Shown here: positions 24,093 through 33,477 of the stretch, piece after piece | Numbering within the stretch: position 1 is the first letter of the stretch | Layout of the letters: every line of letters begins with the position of its first letter | Source: Providencia rettgeri | GTDB lineage: Bacteria > Pseudomonadota > Gammaproteobacteria > Enterobacterales > Enterobacteriaceae | Direction: 5' to 3' | DNA: 64,000 bases | Assembly (NCBI RefSeq): GCF_013255915.1 | Contig: NZ_CP053896.1 | Coordinates: 1,116,001-1,180,000, forward strand | Translations under genes and position numbers: made by a program | Notes under the pieces: generated by a model | The model's database searches: none | What the model was told of the DNA's origin: nothing | The model's input: only the letters and a program-made list of their open reading frames with translations

Positions 24093-26246
24093 ATGAACAA
24101 AAATGGTATTTTAAAGCACATTCCGTGGATGATCCTCGGGATAATCGGTGCAGTCTGTTTAGGGGTTGTTGCACTCAGACGCGGTGAGCACATTAGTGCG
24201 CTGTGGATTGTCGTCGCTTCTGTGGCGGTGTATCTCATCGCATATCGTTATTACAGCTTATATATTGCTAAGAAAGTGATGAAGCTGGACGAAACACGTG
24301 CGACCCCAGCCGTCATTAATAATGATGGTTTAAACTATGTTCCGACAAATAAAAATGTTCTATTTGGTCACCACTTTGCCGCTATTGCAGGGGCTGGGCC
24401 ATTAGTCGGACCTGTTCTTGCGGCGCAAGTAGGCTATTTACCCGGTACCTTATGGTTACTAGCTGGGGTTGTGTTAGCCGGTGCGGTGCAAGATTTCATG
24501 GTGTTATTTATTTCATCACGCCGTAATGGTGCATCATTAGGGGAAATTGTTAAAGAGGAGCTTGGCCCGATTCCGGGAACGCTGGCGCTCTTTGGGTGCT
24601 TCCTAATCATGATCATTATCCTTGCTGTATTAGCATTGATTGTGGTGAAAGCCTTGGCAGAAAGCCCATGGGGTGTCTTTACCGTTGTTTCAACAGTGCC
24701 TATCGCATTGTTTATGGGGATATATATGCGATATATCCGGCCGGGGCGCGTAGGTGAAGTTTCTGTTATCGGTATTGTTCTGTTAGTTGCTTCCATTTGG
24801 TTTGGTGGTGTGATTGCTCATGACCCATACTGGGGCCCAGCACTGACATTCAAAGACACGACGATCACTTATGCGTTAGTCGGTTATGCGTTTGTTTCAG
24901 CATTATTACCTGTATGGTTAATTTTAGCGCCTCGTGACTATTTAGCGACCTTCCTGAAAATTGGGGTTATTGTTGGTTTAGCGATTGGTATCGTTATTCT
25001 AAACCCTGAATTAAAAATGCCAGCTGTCACCCAATTTGTTGATGGCTCCGGTCCTGTTTGGAAAGGTACTCTATTCCCATTCTTATTTATTACCATCGCT
25101 TGTGGTGCGGTATCCGGCTTCCATGCGCTTATTTCTTCAGGGACAACACCTAAGTTATTAGCAAACGAAAAAGATGCGCGTTACATCGGTTATGGTGCAA
25201 TGTTAATGGAGTCATTTGTTGCGATTATGGCACTGGTAGCGGCTTCTATTATCGAACCAGGCTTGTATTTTGCAATGAATACACCACCTGCGGCGTTAGG
25301 TATTACTATGCCTAACTTACATGAACTGGGTGGTCCAGATGGCGCAGCTATCATGGCTCAGCTCAAAGATGTGTCTGTTCATGCAGCCGCTACAGTGAGT
25401 TCATGGGGCTTTGTGATTTCACCTGAACAAATCATGCAAACAGCGAAAGATATTGGTGAGCCGTCGGTGTTAAACCGTGCAGGTGGTGCGCCAACATTAG
25501 CGGTAGGTATTGCGTATGTTTTCCATGAAATCATGCCTGCGGCAAATATGGGCTTCTGGTATCACTTTGGTATTCTGTTTGAAGCGCTGTTTATCTTAAC
25601 CGCATTGGATGCAGGAACCCGTTCTGGCCGCTTTATGCTGCAAGATTTATTAGGTAACTTTGTTCCGTTCTTGAAGAAAACCGATTCACTGGTTGCGGGT
25701 ATCATCGGTACAGCAGGCTGTGTTGGGTTATGGGGTTACTTATTGTATCAAGGCGTTGTTGACCCACTGGGCGGTGTTAAGAGCTTATGGCCTCTGTTCG
25801 GTATCTCGAACCAAATGTTAGCAGCGGTTGCTTTAGTCTTAAGTACAGTTGTATTGATTAAGATGAAACGCAGTAAATACATTATGGTGACTGTCTTACC
25901 TGCAGTATGGCTATTAATATGTACAACTTGGGCATTAGGACTGAAATTATTCAGTGATAACCCACAACTGGAAGGGTTCCTATACTTAGCGAAATCTTAT
26001 AAAGATAAGATTGCGGCAGGTGGTGCAGAGTTAACTGCACAAGAAATTACTAATATGAATCACATTATTATTAATAACTACACCAACGCTGGGCTGAGTA
26101 TTCTATTCTTAGTGGTTGTTTACGGTATCATTTTCTACGGTATCCGCGTTGGGATGAAAGCACACAAAAACCCAGAGCGTACAGACAAAGAAACACCTTA
26201 TGTTCCTGTACCTAAAGAGGGCGTGAAAGTTTCATCTTCACATTAA
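24093..26246 (+). CDS. btsT: Pyruvate/H+ symporter BtsT (CstA family)
   Basis: A 717-residue inner-membrane transporter of the CstA family with many hydrophobic segments. It follows E. coli BtsT (YjiY) closely over its whole length, including FGHHFAAIAGAGPLVGPVLA, GASLGEIVKEELGP, ISSGTTPKLLANE and the C-terminal KETPYVPVPKEGVK. It imports pyruvate. CstA itself is the main alternative, but the length, the C-terminus and the following yjiX and yjiA genes favour BtsT. The ribosome-binding site is AGAAGGG. Confidence 0.93.
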   Translation: MNKNGILKHIPWMILGIIGAVCLGVVALRRGEHISALWIVVASVAVYLIAYRYYSLYIAKKVMKLDETRATPAVINNDGLNYVPTNKNVLFGHHFAAIAGAGPLVGPVLAAQVGYLPGTLWLLAGVVLAGAVQDFMVLFISSRRNGASLGEIVKEELGPIPGTLALFGCFLIMIIILAVLALIVVKALAESPWGVFTVVSTVPIALFMGIYMRYIRPGRVGEVSVIGIVLLVASIWFGGVIAHDPYWGPALTFKDTTITYALVGYAFVSALLPVWLILAPRDYLATFLKIGVIVGLAIGIVILNPELKMPAVTQFVDGSGPVWKGTLFPFLFITIACGAVSGFHALISSGTTPKLLANEKDARYIGYGAMLMESFVAIMALVAASIIEPGLYFAMNTPPAALGITMPNLHELGGPDGAAIMAQLKDVSVHAAATVSSWGFVISPEQIMQTAKDIGEPSVLNRAGGAPTLAVGIAYVFHEIMPAANMGFWYHFGILFEALFILTALDAGTRSGRFMLQDLLGNFVPFLKKTDSLVAGIIGTAGCVGLWGYLLYQGVVDPLGGVKSLWPLFGISNQMLAAVALVLSTVVLIKMKRSKYIMVTVLPAVWLLICTTWALGLKLFSDNPQLEGFLYLAKSYKDKIAAGGAELTAQEITNMNHIIINNYTNAGLSILFLVVVYGIIFYGIRVGMKAHKNPERTDKETPYVPVPKEGVKVSSSH

Positions 26247-26298
26247 GTCACCCTTCAACGGATTTGAACATCGAAAGGTGTTCAATAAATGAAAGGTC

Positions 26299-26328
26299 GC
26301 CCTACATTATGTGCTCATGATGTAGGGC
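26299..26328 (+). other. Intergenic hairpin between btsT and yjiX
   Basis: Perfect 9-bp stem GCCCTACAT / ATGTAGGGC with a 12-nt loop and no T-run. It may set differential mRNA stability within the operon; it is not a clear terminator. Confidence 0.5.
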
Positions 26329-26347
26329 ATTTGTATTGGAGAGGCTG

Positions 26348-26551
26348 ATGTTTGGAAATCTCGGCAAAACAGGAAAATACCTCGGGCAAGCCGCACGTAT
26401 GTTAATTGGTATTCCTGATTATGATACTTATGTGCAGCATATGAGTGATAACCATCCAGACAAACCTGTGATGACATATAAAGAATTTTTTCGCGAAAGA
26501 CAAGATGCACGGTATGGTGGTAGTGGTAAAGGCGGATTTCGCTGCTGTTAA
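26348..26551 (+). CDS. yjiX: YjiX-family small protein (DUF466)
   Basis: A 67-residue protein nearly identical in layout to E. coli YjiX: MFGNLG at the start, IPDYDTYV in the middle and [11 protein letters not shown] at the end with a terminal Cys pair. Its function is unknown; it is always found beside BtsT/CstA transporters. The ATG at 26348 has GGAGAGG. It is followed after 22 bp by the GTPase gene yjiA. Confidence 0.93.
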   Translation: MFGNLGKTGKYLGQAARMLIGIPDYDTYVQHMSDNHPDKPVMTYKEFFRERQDARYGGSGKGGFRCC

Positions 26552-26573
26552 TCAATGAAGTGTGAGGGCAATA

Positions 26574-27542
26574 ATGAAACCTATTAGCGTAACAATTTTA
26601 ACCGGTTTTCTCGGTGCAGGTAAAACGACTCTCCTTAGCCATATTCTTCATGCTGAGCATGGTCATAAAATCGCAGTGATTGAAAATGAGTTCGGTGAAG
26701 TCCCCATTGATAACGCAATAATTGGTGATCGTGCGACACAAATTACTACATTAAGTAATGGGTGTATTTGTTGTAGCCGTTCGAATGAATTAGAAAATGC
26801 CTTATTAGATCTATTAGATGGCCTTGATAGTGGAAAATTAGACTTTGACCGTCTGCTCATTGAATGCACTGGCATGGCAGATCCCGGGCCGATCACTCAA
26901 ACCTTTTTTTCCCATGAAGTCCTCTGCGAACGTTATGTATTAGATGGGATTATTACCTTAGTGGATGCTGTTCACGCTGATAAACAATTAAATGATTTCG
27001 CCATTGCTCAAGCGCAAATTGGCTATGCAGACCGTATTTTATTGACCAAAACCGATATTGAGCCAAATAATGAAGCTTTAATTGAACGTTTACAACGAAT
27101 TAATGCAAGGGCGCCGATTTACCCCGTCATTCACGGTGATATTGACCTGAGTATGTTATTAGATATCGACGGTTTTTTATTGGATTCACAATTAAATGTT
27201 AAACAACCGACATTCCGTTTCGCCCCTAAACAACAAAATGAAGTAGGCTCGATTGTTCTCGAATTTAATTACCCTGTTGAACTGATGGCGGTTTCTCAGG
27301 TAATGGAAGAATTATTACTTGGCTTTGCAGATAATTTACTGCGCTATAAAGGGATCCTTTCCATTGTGAATGAGCCAAAACGCTTATTATTCCAAGGTGT
27401 TCAGCGCCTTTATAGTGCGGATTGGGATAGAGACTGGGAAGTTGATGAACAACGCCGCAGTGTATTAGTGTTTATTGGTATTGACCTACCAGAAGAGATG
27501 ATCCGCGAAAAATTCGCAGCCCTAGAAGTTAATTCAAAATAG
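26574..27542 (+). CDS. yjiA: COG0523 metal-chaperone-type GTPase YjiA
   Basis: A 322-residue P-loop GTPase of the COG0523 (CobW/Zng1) family. Walker A is GFLGAGKTT at 11-19, the metal-binding CxCC motif is Cys64/66/67 in NGCICC, then come ECTGMADPGP (Walker B region) and the base-recognition motif LLTKTD. The C-terminal CobW domain is complete. E. coli YjiA binds zinc, and its physiological client is unsettled. The ATG at 26574 with GAGGG is preferred to an in-frame start 12 bp upstream. It is the last gene of btsT-yjiX-yjiA. Confidence 0.93.
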   Translation: MKPISVTILTGFLGAGKTTLLSHILHAEHGHKIAVIENEFGEVPIDNAIIGDRATQITTLSNGCICCSRSNELENALLDLLDGLDSGKLDFDRLLIECTGMADPGPITQTFFSHEVLCERYVLDGIITLVDAVHADKQLNDFAIAQAQIGYADRILLTKTDIEPNNEALIERLQRINARAPIYPVIHGDIDLSMLLDIDGFLLDSQLNVKQPTFRFAPKQQNEVGSIVLEFNYPVELMAVSQVMEELLLGFADNLLRYKGILSIVNEPKRLLFQGVQRLYSADWDRDWEVDEQRRSVLVFIGIDLPEEMIREKFAALEVNSK

Positions 27543-27544
27543 AA

Positions 27545-27590
27545 CAATTCAAAAAAAAGAATTTCAAAAAAAAGAATTTCAAGAAAAGAA
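27545..27590. repeat. Short A-rich tandem repeat after yjiA
   Basis: About three imperfect copies of a 15-bp unit of the type A8-GAATTTC, immediately after the yjiA stop. Confidence 0.6.
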
Positions 27591-27696
27591 ATTCAAAGTC
27601 ATTAGCGGCGTAGCAAGGCGGCAAAAGAGCCAATCCCTAGGAGCATACACAAGTATGTGACTAGGGTTGGCGAATGCAGCCAACAACGCTACGGCG
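27591..27696. repeat. ERIC-type palindromic element between yjiA and cyuA
   Basis: About 106 bp with the ERIC core: GCCAATCCCTAGGAGCATAC, then ACAAGTATGTGACTAGGGTT and GGCGAATGCAGCCAACAACGC. This corresponds to the ERIC1R/ERIC2 primer region. It ends directly at the cyuA stop codon, between convergent genes. Confidence 0.82.
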
Positions 27697-29019
27697 TTAA
27701 GGGCGTGCTTTAGCGGCCATAATTTCAATAATCTGCACGTCAGTATGTCTCATAGAACCCGCAGCTAAAGAACATAAATTGGCAATGGACTGGTCGACAT
27801 CATCAGAAACAATACCATCCGACCCTCTGACACAGCTATTATCTAATGCCATTAGCACGGCTTTATAAGCGGCACTCGCACTGGTTGACACCTTCATTGC
27901 ACAACTGTTTGATGCACCATCACAAATCATACCACTAACATCACCAATCATACTGGAAATTGCCATTGCGACGACTTCATAGCGGGATTCTAGTAACCAA
28001 GCGATGCCTGCAGCAGCCCCCATAGCTGCTGTTGTCGCAGCACATAGTGCCGATAACGCAGGAAGCTGGTTGTGAATATAAATAGCCATTAAGTGTGACA
28101 ACATTAAGGCTCGAGCCAGTTGCTCTTCAGAAGATTGCAAATAATCTGCAGTGACAACCACCGGCATGGTTGCTGCAATACCTTGGTTACCTGACCCTGA
28201 ATTACTCATTGCGGGCAACACAGCCCCTCCCATGCGTGCATCAGAAGCCGCGGAGGTACGGATCATAATTTCTGACATTAAGTCTTTTGAAAGCAAACCA
28301 CGGTCTCGCTGGGTTTGTAATGTTTTGCCGATATGTAAGCCATAAACATTGCGTAAACCTTCTTGAGATAAGGCTTCGTTTAAATGCGCGGCTTCAAGAA
28401 TAAAACGAATATCCTCTAAAGGCGCTTCGGTGGCAAATTGATAAACAGATTTAGCAGTGACTGGCGGTAGTGGGATGTCAGCTGCACAGTCAACTGGAGA
28501 TTCATGGTGAGGTTGAGCCGTTGTGGCATCAAATACGGTGTGATTGTTATGAATAATTTTAACAATATTCGTATGTGACCCCGCAATGATGACGGTTGCG
28601 GATTCTGTTTGGGTATATACCGTGGCTTCGGAGTAGATAACATCGTCGCAAGGGTGCTTAATATCAACGGTAATAGCCCCTTGTGCTAACATGGTTTTAC
28701 TTAATGCAATGGCATCCTCAGATGCTGATTTTAATACTTCTAAACCTGCTTCAGCATCACCGCCAACTGCACCAAGGGCTGCAGCAATGGGTAGACCAAC
28801 CATTCCTGTTCCGGGTACGGTTACGCCCATACCATTTTTCATGAGGTTAGGGGAAACGAAAGCACAGACTCGGGTCACTTTGCCATTAAGAAATGAAGCC
28901 GCTTTGGCGGCAGCATATGCCAATGAAATTGGCTCAGTACAACCTAAGGCAGGCTTTACTTCTTGCTTTACTGCGTTGATAAAATATTGCCAAAGTAGTG
29001 GTTGTGATTGAGCATGCAT
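27697..29019 (-). CDS. cyuA: L-cysteine desulfidase CyuA (YhaM family)
   Basis: A 440-residue protein of the UPF0597/serine dehydratase alpha-like family. E. coli CyuA (YhaM) degrades L-cysteine to pyruvate, ammonia and sulfide with a 4Fe-4S cluster. Conserved Cys are visible: Cys27 in [11 protein letters not shown], later [12 protein letters not shown], and Cys in [10 protein letters not shown] near the end. The loop [15 protein letters not shown] is typical. The ATG at 29019 has AAGGGGA; the longer in-frame start at 29088 is unlikely. The usual partner transporter cyuP and regulator cyuR are not adjacent. Confidence 0.87.
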   Translation of the reverse strand: MHAQSQPLLWQYFINAVKQEVKPALGCTEPISLAYAAAKAASFLNGKVTRVCAFVSPNLMKNGMGVTVPGTGMVGLPIAAALGAVGGDAEAGLEVLKSASEDAIALSKTMLAQGAITVDIKHPCDDVIYSEATVYTQTESATVIIAGSHTNIVKIIHNNHTVFDATTAQPHHESPVDCAADIPLPPVTAKSVYQFATEAPLEDIRFILEAAHLNEALSQEGLRNVYGLHIGKTLQTQRDRGLLSKDLMSEIMIRTSAASDARMGGAVLPAMSNSGSGNQGIAATMPVVVTADYLQSSEEQLARALMLSHLMAIYIHNQLPALSALCAATTAAMGAAAGIAWLLESRYEVVAMAISSMIGDVSGMICDGASNSCAMKVSTSASAAYKAVLMALDNSCVRGSDGIVSDDVDQSIANLCSLAAGSMRHTDVQIIEIMAAKARP

Positions 29020-29177
29020 GGCAAGTCCCCTTAATAAAATCTTTTTTGATTTTATTATTTTAAACAACAGTCTGGAGAAAAACTTCACTAAGTTAGGGGA
29101 TTTAAAGAGAGTGGAGAGAAATATTATCTCTAATTTGAATTATAAAAATGAAAAATTTCTAACTTTGAGCTTAGTCA

Positions 29178-29209
29178 CAAAAGTCCTGCCTATAATATTC
29201 GGCAGGACT
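29178..29209 (-). terminator. Terminator of the MATE transporter gene
   Basis: On the minus strand, AGTCCTGCC and GGCAGGACT form a perfect 9-bp stem around a 10-nt loop, then TTTTG follows. It begins 18 bp after the MATE stop. Confidence 0.75.
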
Positions 29210-29227
29210 GAGTGATAACTGCACAGA

Positions 29228-30574
29228 TTAGCTTTCTACATCAAGACGCTTACTTTGCCACTTACGTGAACGCCAGCGCCATGCATTGGTTAAGCCGCGC
29301 AACCATTCATCAGCAAAGAAACCTAGCCAAATACCTAAGAGACCCATCTCCATTTTTATGCCTAAGAAGTAGCCTAATGGGATAGCGACGCCCCACATAA
29401 AAATAATAGCGGTACACAGAGGAAAGCGGGCATCGCCAGAGGCACGCAAGGCATTTACCATCACGATATTAATTGTTCTGCCGGGCTCTAAGAACACTGA
29501 AAGTAAAAATAATGGCAGCAGTACCTTAATAATACCTTGGTCATCAGTAATATTATTTAAGATAGGATCACGGAATAACCAAAAGGCAATAACGACACCA
29601 ATTGTTACGTAAAAACCCATTTTAAGGCTTTTTACACCGCGCCTAAAGGCATCTTCAAAGCGTTTTGCTCCAACAAGGTGGCCAACCATAATTTCATTAC
29701 CAATACTGATAGAGATCCCGAACAGCATGATAAACAATGACAATTGGAAATAGAGCGTTTGTGCCGCAAGAGACGTTTCCCCCATGAGGCCGATAAACGC
29801 AGATGCGGTCATAAAATGGAGGATCCACACAAGATTTTCCCCCGCAGAGGGTAATCCAATATGTAAAATCTTACCCAACATTTTCCGTGACCAGTGTATT
29901 AACATCATTGGGATAAATTTAATTCTCAGCCCATAAAACAGTAGGCAGAAAAGTAAAATAACGGCAACAATACGCCCAACGACTGTTGACCAAGCAACGC
30001 CTTCAAGACCGTATTGTGGTAAGCCGAAGAAACCATAAAGCACGATGATATTACCAAATACTGTAATCACATTAGCGATTAGTGTGACCCACATTGCGGG
30101 TTGTGCTTTACCATAAACCCGCAAGCATGCCGCTAAAATAATTGAAATTGCTTCAGGGATTAAACAAATCCCTAGAATACGTAAATAAGTATAACCATCA
30201 GCCATTAAATGCGATGGCATATTCATAATAGTTAAAATGCTATAGCCAAAAAATAACGCAACTAATGCGCTGGAAAAACCAAGAATAAAGTTAAACGCGA
30301 TTGAAATATGAATCGCTTGGCTGGCTTTTTCTCGGCGGCCTGCCCCTAGGTATTGGGCTATAACAACGCTACACCCCACACTGATAAAGTTAAAAATAGT
30401 GATAAATAGGTCAAACACTTGGTTTCCCACCCCCATAGCAGCAAGGTAGGCTGTAGACACGTGACTAACCATGTAGGTATTAATTAATAATGTGGCCAAA
30501 TGAAGAAAAATATCGATAAAAATTGGCCAGCTGAGCGAAAAGAGTGACCGCTCAGTCACATCGGATTGATGCAT
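29228..30574 (-). CDS. MATE-family efflux transporter
   Basis: A 448-residue membrane protein with 12 predicted helices in two similar halves. It is a multidrug and toxin extrusion type protein, a cation-coupled exporter. N-terminal-half motifs include GVGNQVFDLF and VIAQYLGAGRREKASQAI; the second half repeats the pattern in ISIGNEIMVGHLVGAKRFEDA. The C-terminus is basic and cytoplasmic. The substrate cannot be read from the sequence. It is divergent from the meso-DAP dehydrogenase gene. AAAGG precedes the ATG. Confidence 0.9.
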   Translation of the reverse strand: MHQSDVTERSLFSLSWPIFIDIFLHLATLLINTYMVSHVSTAYLAAMGVGNQVFDLFITIFNFISVGCSVVIAQYLGAGRREKASQAIHISIAFNFILGFSSALVALFFGYSILTIMNMPSHLMADGYTYLRILGICLIPEAISIILAACLRVYGKAQPAMWVTLIANVITVFGNIIVLYGFFGLPQYGLEGVAWSTVVGRIVAVILLFCLLFYGLRIKFIPMMLIHWSRKMLGKILHIGLPSAGENLVWILHFMTASAFIGLMGETSLAAQTLYFQLSLFIMLFGISISIGNEIMVGHLVGAKRFEDAFRRGVKSLKMGFYVTIGVVIAFWLFRDPILNNITDDQGIIKVLLPLFLLSVFLEPGRTINIVMVNALRASGDARFPLCTAIIFMWGVAIPLGYFLGIKMEMGLLGIWLGFFADEWLRGLTNAWRWRSRKWQSKRLDVES

Positions 30575-30773
30575 TGAGAACCTTTATATATTCATGAATG
30601 ATAGGGAAAGCTTTCTGATGGGCTAATTCTACATGGATTTCAACAATGAAAATAGGGTTAAAATGCGTCTGATTTAATTAGGCTAATGTTTTGTTTACTT
30701 TTAATTATTCTGTTAAATTCAATTTCGCTATAAATAATTTAATAAGCAACATCAGAACTGTATAGGAGCAAAA

Positions 30774-31670
30774 ATGACAAAAATTAAAGCAGCAATAGTG
30801 GGCTACGGTAACATTGGTCGCTATGCACTAGAAGCTGTTCTGGCCGCTGAGGATTTTGAGTTAGTCGGGGTAGTTCGTCGCAATACGCAAGATATTCCTG
30901 CTGAGCTTTCTGGATATAAAGTGGTTGATGATATTGAAAAACTTGGGAAAGTTGATGTTGCACTCTTGTGTTCACCAACGCGTGCTATCGGCCCATTAGC
31001 AGCTAAAGTTTTGAGCCTCGGTATTAATACGGTTGATAGTTTTGACGTGCATTCAGATATTGTGGCGCTAAAACACAGCTTAGATGACGTTGCGAAACAG
31101 CATAATAGCGTGGCGGTTGTTTCTGCCGGATGGGATCCTGGCTCGGATTCGATTATGCGTACATTGATGCTAGCAATGGCACCAAAAGGGGTAACTTATA
31201 CGAATTTTGGTCCAGGGATGAGTATGGGACACAGTGTGGCCGCTAAAGCTATCAATGGCGTAAAAGATGCCCTTTCTGTCACAATTCCATTAGGAACAGG
31301 GGTTCATCGTCGTATGGTTTATGTTGAATTAGACGGTGGCGCTAAGTTCGATGAGGTGGCTCAAGCGATTAAAGCAGACAGCTACTTTTCTTCTGATGAA
31401 ACACATATTCGTCAGGTGGATAGCATTGATGCATTAAAAGATGTTGGGCACGGTGTGCACATGACTCATAAAGGGGTTTCAGGGGCAACACATAACCAGT
31501 TGTTCGAATATTCAATGCGCATTAATAACCCTGCACTGACTTCTCAATTTATGGTTTCTGCCGCACGAGCGACGATGAAACAAGCAGCAGGCGCATATAC
31601 AGTGATTGAAATTCCACCAGTGAATTTCTTACAAGGTGATTTAGATACGCTGATCGCCAAACTGGTTTAA
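30774..31670 (+). CDS. ddh: meso-Diaminopimelate D-dehydrogenase (type II, short form)
   Basis: NADP-dependent dehydrogenase interconverting meso-DAP with L-tetrahydrodipicolinate, ammonia and NADPH, a one-step route into the lysine/peptidoglycan precursor. The 298 residues start with a Rossmann motif (VGYGNIGRYALEAV, residues 9-22), then LLCSPTRA, TVDSFDVH and the substrate loop SAGWDPGSDSIMRT, and FGPGMSMGHSVAAKAI. The length fits the type II enzymes known from Symbiobacterium and some Proteus relatives, about 30 residues shorter than the Corynebacterium type. The AGGAG ribosome-binding site is strong. Most enteric bacteria lack this enzyme. Confidence 0.88.
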   Translation: MTKIKAAIVGYGNIGRYALEAVLAAEDFELVGVVRRNTQDIPAELSGYKVVDDIEKLGKVDVALLCSPTRAIGPLAAKVLSLGINTVDSFDVHSDIVALKHSLDDVAKQHNSVAVVSAGWDPGSDSIMRTLMLAMAPKGVTYTNFGPGMSMGHSVAAKAINGVKDALSVTIPLGTGVHRRMVYVELDGGAKFDEVAQAIKADSYFSSDETHIRQVDSIDALKDVGHGVHMTHKGVSGATHNQLFEYSMRINNPALTSQFMVSAARATMKQAAGAYTVIEIPPVNFLQGDLDTLIAKLV

Positions 31671-31840
31671 TTAAATTTAATCTATCTGTGGCATGACATT
31701 TATTCGTTCATGCCATCTTGTCGATATTTCTTACACTTTACCTCGCTTTGAACCTGCCATTCAGACTTTAGCCACTGTTTATTTTTTGTGTGATCAAGTA
31801 GCTTATTAATAAAGTGATATTGGTGAGATGGAGTGAGCTA

Positions 31841-32575
31841 ATGGTAAAACCACCAAGGAATGGGAAAGATAAAAACCAAGGTTTTTTCCCAGAACAATCT
31901 TCAGTAAAAAGTGTGAAGGAGAACCCGCATTCTTTCAGTATTATTCGTGCTTTTTCTAAAATAATAAACTACGGTTTTTCATTGTTTTATGTTGGTTTTA
32001 TTCTATCTGTATGGTTTTTTCCTGAATACTATACGGTAGAAATTATTTATAACCTGACGTTGATCCTGATTTTTGAATTTATTTTAGTTCACTCGGGCGT
32101 CTTTATGGCGGTATTTCGTGATTGGCGAGTATTAACGTTATTTGCTCTTTTCTATGGTCTTTTTGCACTGGCCATCAATATGTCAGTATTAGGTGATTCC
32201 CCATTAATTTTATATTTATACAGTGCCACTGTTGCCAATCGAATGCTTTTTGGTTTAACCAGCCGAACAGAGCAAGAACGTTCAGAAAATATGGGCTATT
32301 CAGCATTAATGGCACTCAATTTTATGTTCTGTATTTTCTCGGTGTTAATTTTATCTTTCCTCGTGCCTTATGGCGGATTAACGCCTGAATATTTAAGATC
32401 GATTGACTATTATTCGAGTATTTCTAGCGGTGGTGAATTCCCGGAGAAACCCCATGTGGCTTTTGCCTTTGGCGTGCTCTACTTTGGTATGCCTATATTT
32501 ATGGCTTGTCTAACACATTTCTTATGCAAAGGGCATTCTATTTACCAGAAAAAGGGAAGTAACTTTCGTGGCTAG
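31841..32575 (+). CDS. Integral membrane protein of unknown function
   Basis: I do not recognise the family. The 244-residue protein has a basic, hydrophilic N-terminus of about 35 residues, then about six hydrophobic segments (roughly 42-62, 70-90, 95-115, 118-135, 155-175 and 212-232 by eye). A polar loop at about 180-205 contains YYSSISSGGEFPEKP. The ATG at 31841 has GGAG with 7-nt spacing; a GTG at 31814 is the longer alternative. It follows ddh on the same strand after 170 bp including a weak hairpin, so co-transcription is possible but not shown. Confidence 0.65.
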   Translation: MVKPPRNGKDKNQGFFPEQSSVKSVKENPHSFSIIRAFSKIINYGFSLFYVGFILSVWFFPEYYTVEIIYNLTLILIFEFILVHSGVFMAVFRDWRVLTLFALFYGLFALAINMSVLGDSPLILYLYSATVANRMLFGLTSRTEQERSENMGYSALMALNFMFCIFSVLILSFLVPYGGLTPEYLRSIDYYSSISSGGEFPEKPHVAFAFGVLYFGMPIFMACLTHFLCKGHSIYQKKGSNFRG

Positions 32576-32581
32576 AAAGAT

Positions 32582-32606
32582 AAAAAAACGCCTACCGAAG
32601 TAGGCG
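32582..32606 (-). terminator. Terminator of the Tm-1-like operon
   Basis: On the minus strand, CGCCTAC-TTCG-GTAGGCG, a 7-bp stem with a stable UUCG tetraloop, is followed by seven T. It lies 31 bp after the TIM-barrel gene and also close after the convergent membrane protein gene. Confidence 0.85.
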
Positions 32607-32637
32607 CCTGGTGTTGGCAAAATATAAAGTAAAAAAA

Positions 32638-33465
32638 CTAACGTGTAATTGATTTAAATTTTTGTGTGGTGGCGGTTAATGCCACTTCTGTTGGTAAACG
32701 TTCCATTGAGCTGGCACCATAGAAACCATGGCAATCAGGGCAGTTGGCTAAAATATATTCAGCATCTTCAGGGGTGGCTATTGGGCCACCGTGGCACAGA
32801 ACAATCACATCTTCGCGTACTGATTTTGCCGCTTTTGCCCATTCATTGATTAGTGGAACGCAATCTTTGAGCGTCAGGGCGGTTTCTGCGCCAATATTCC
32901 CCCCAGTCGTTAGCCCCATATGTGGCACAATAATGTCGGCACCAGCTTTAGTCATCGCAATGGCATCTTCAGCGCTAAAAACGTAAGGCGTAGTGAGCAA
33001 ATCTTTCTCATGAGCGAGACGGATCATCTCAACTTCTAACCCATAGCCCATTCCTGTTTCTTCTAAATTGGAGCGGAAATTGCCATCAATTAAGCCGACG
33101 GTAGGGAAATTTTGTACTCCTGCAAAACCTGTTGCTTTGATATCATCAAGGAATTTATCGAATTGGCAGAATGGGTCTGTTCCATTCACACCCGCAAGGA
33201 CAGGAGTATGTTTTACTACGGGTAAAACCTCTTTTGCCATATCCATAACGATTTCATTCGCATTGCCATAGGCTAATAAGCCTGCAAGTGAACCTCTACC
33301 TGCCATGCGGTAACGGCCTGAGTTATAGATAACGATTAAATCGATACCGCCCGCTTCTTCACATTTAGCAGATAGCCCTGTTCCTGCGCCACCACCGATG
33401 ATTGGTTCTCCCCGAGCAATCATGTCTCTAAATTTTTTTAATAAATCTGCGCGGTTATGTTTCAT
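32638..33465 (-). CDS. PEP-hydrolase-like TIM-barrel protein (Tm-1 C-terminal half)
   Basis: A 275-residue TIM-barrel protein of the family annotated as phosphoenolpyruvate hydrolase-like (COG5564). Typical segments are [17 protein letters not shown] near the start, [55 protein letters not shown] and [14 protein letters not shown] at the end. No reaction has been firmly shown to my knowledge. It lies 12 bp after the UPF0261 gene. In plants the two domains are fused in one chain, as in the tomato virus-resistance protein Tm-1. It is likely controlled by the divergent TetR regulator. Confidence 0.85.
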   Translation of the reverse strand: MKHNRADLLKKFRDMIARGEPIIGGGAGTGLSAKCEEAGGIDLIVIYNSGRYRMAGRGSLAGLLAYGNANEIVMDMAKEVLPVVKHTPVLAGVNGTDPFCQFDKFLDDIKATGFAGVQNFPTVGLIDGNFRSNLEETGMGYGLEVEMIRLAHEKDLLTTPYVFSAEDAIAMTKAGADIIVPHMGLTTGGNIGAETALTLKDCVPLINEWAKAAKSVREDVIVLCHGGPIATPEDAEYILANCPDCHGFYGASSMERLPTEVALTATTQKFKSITR

Positions 33466-33477
33466 AGTTAACCTCTA

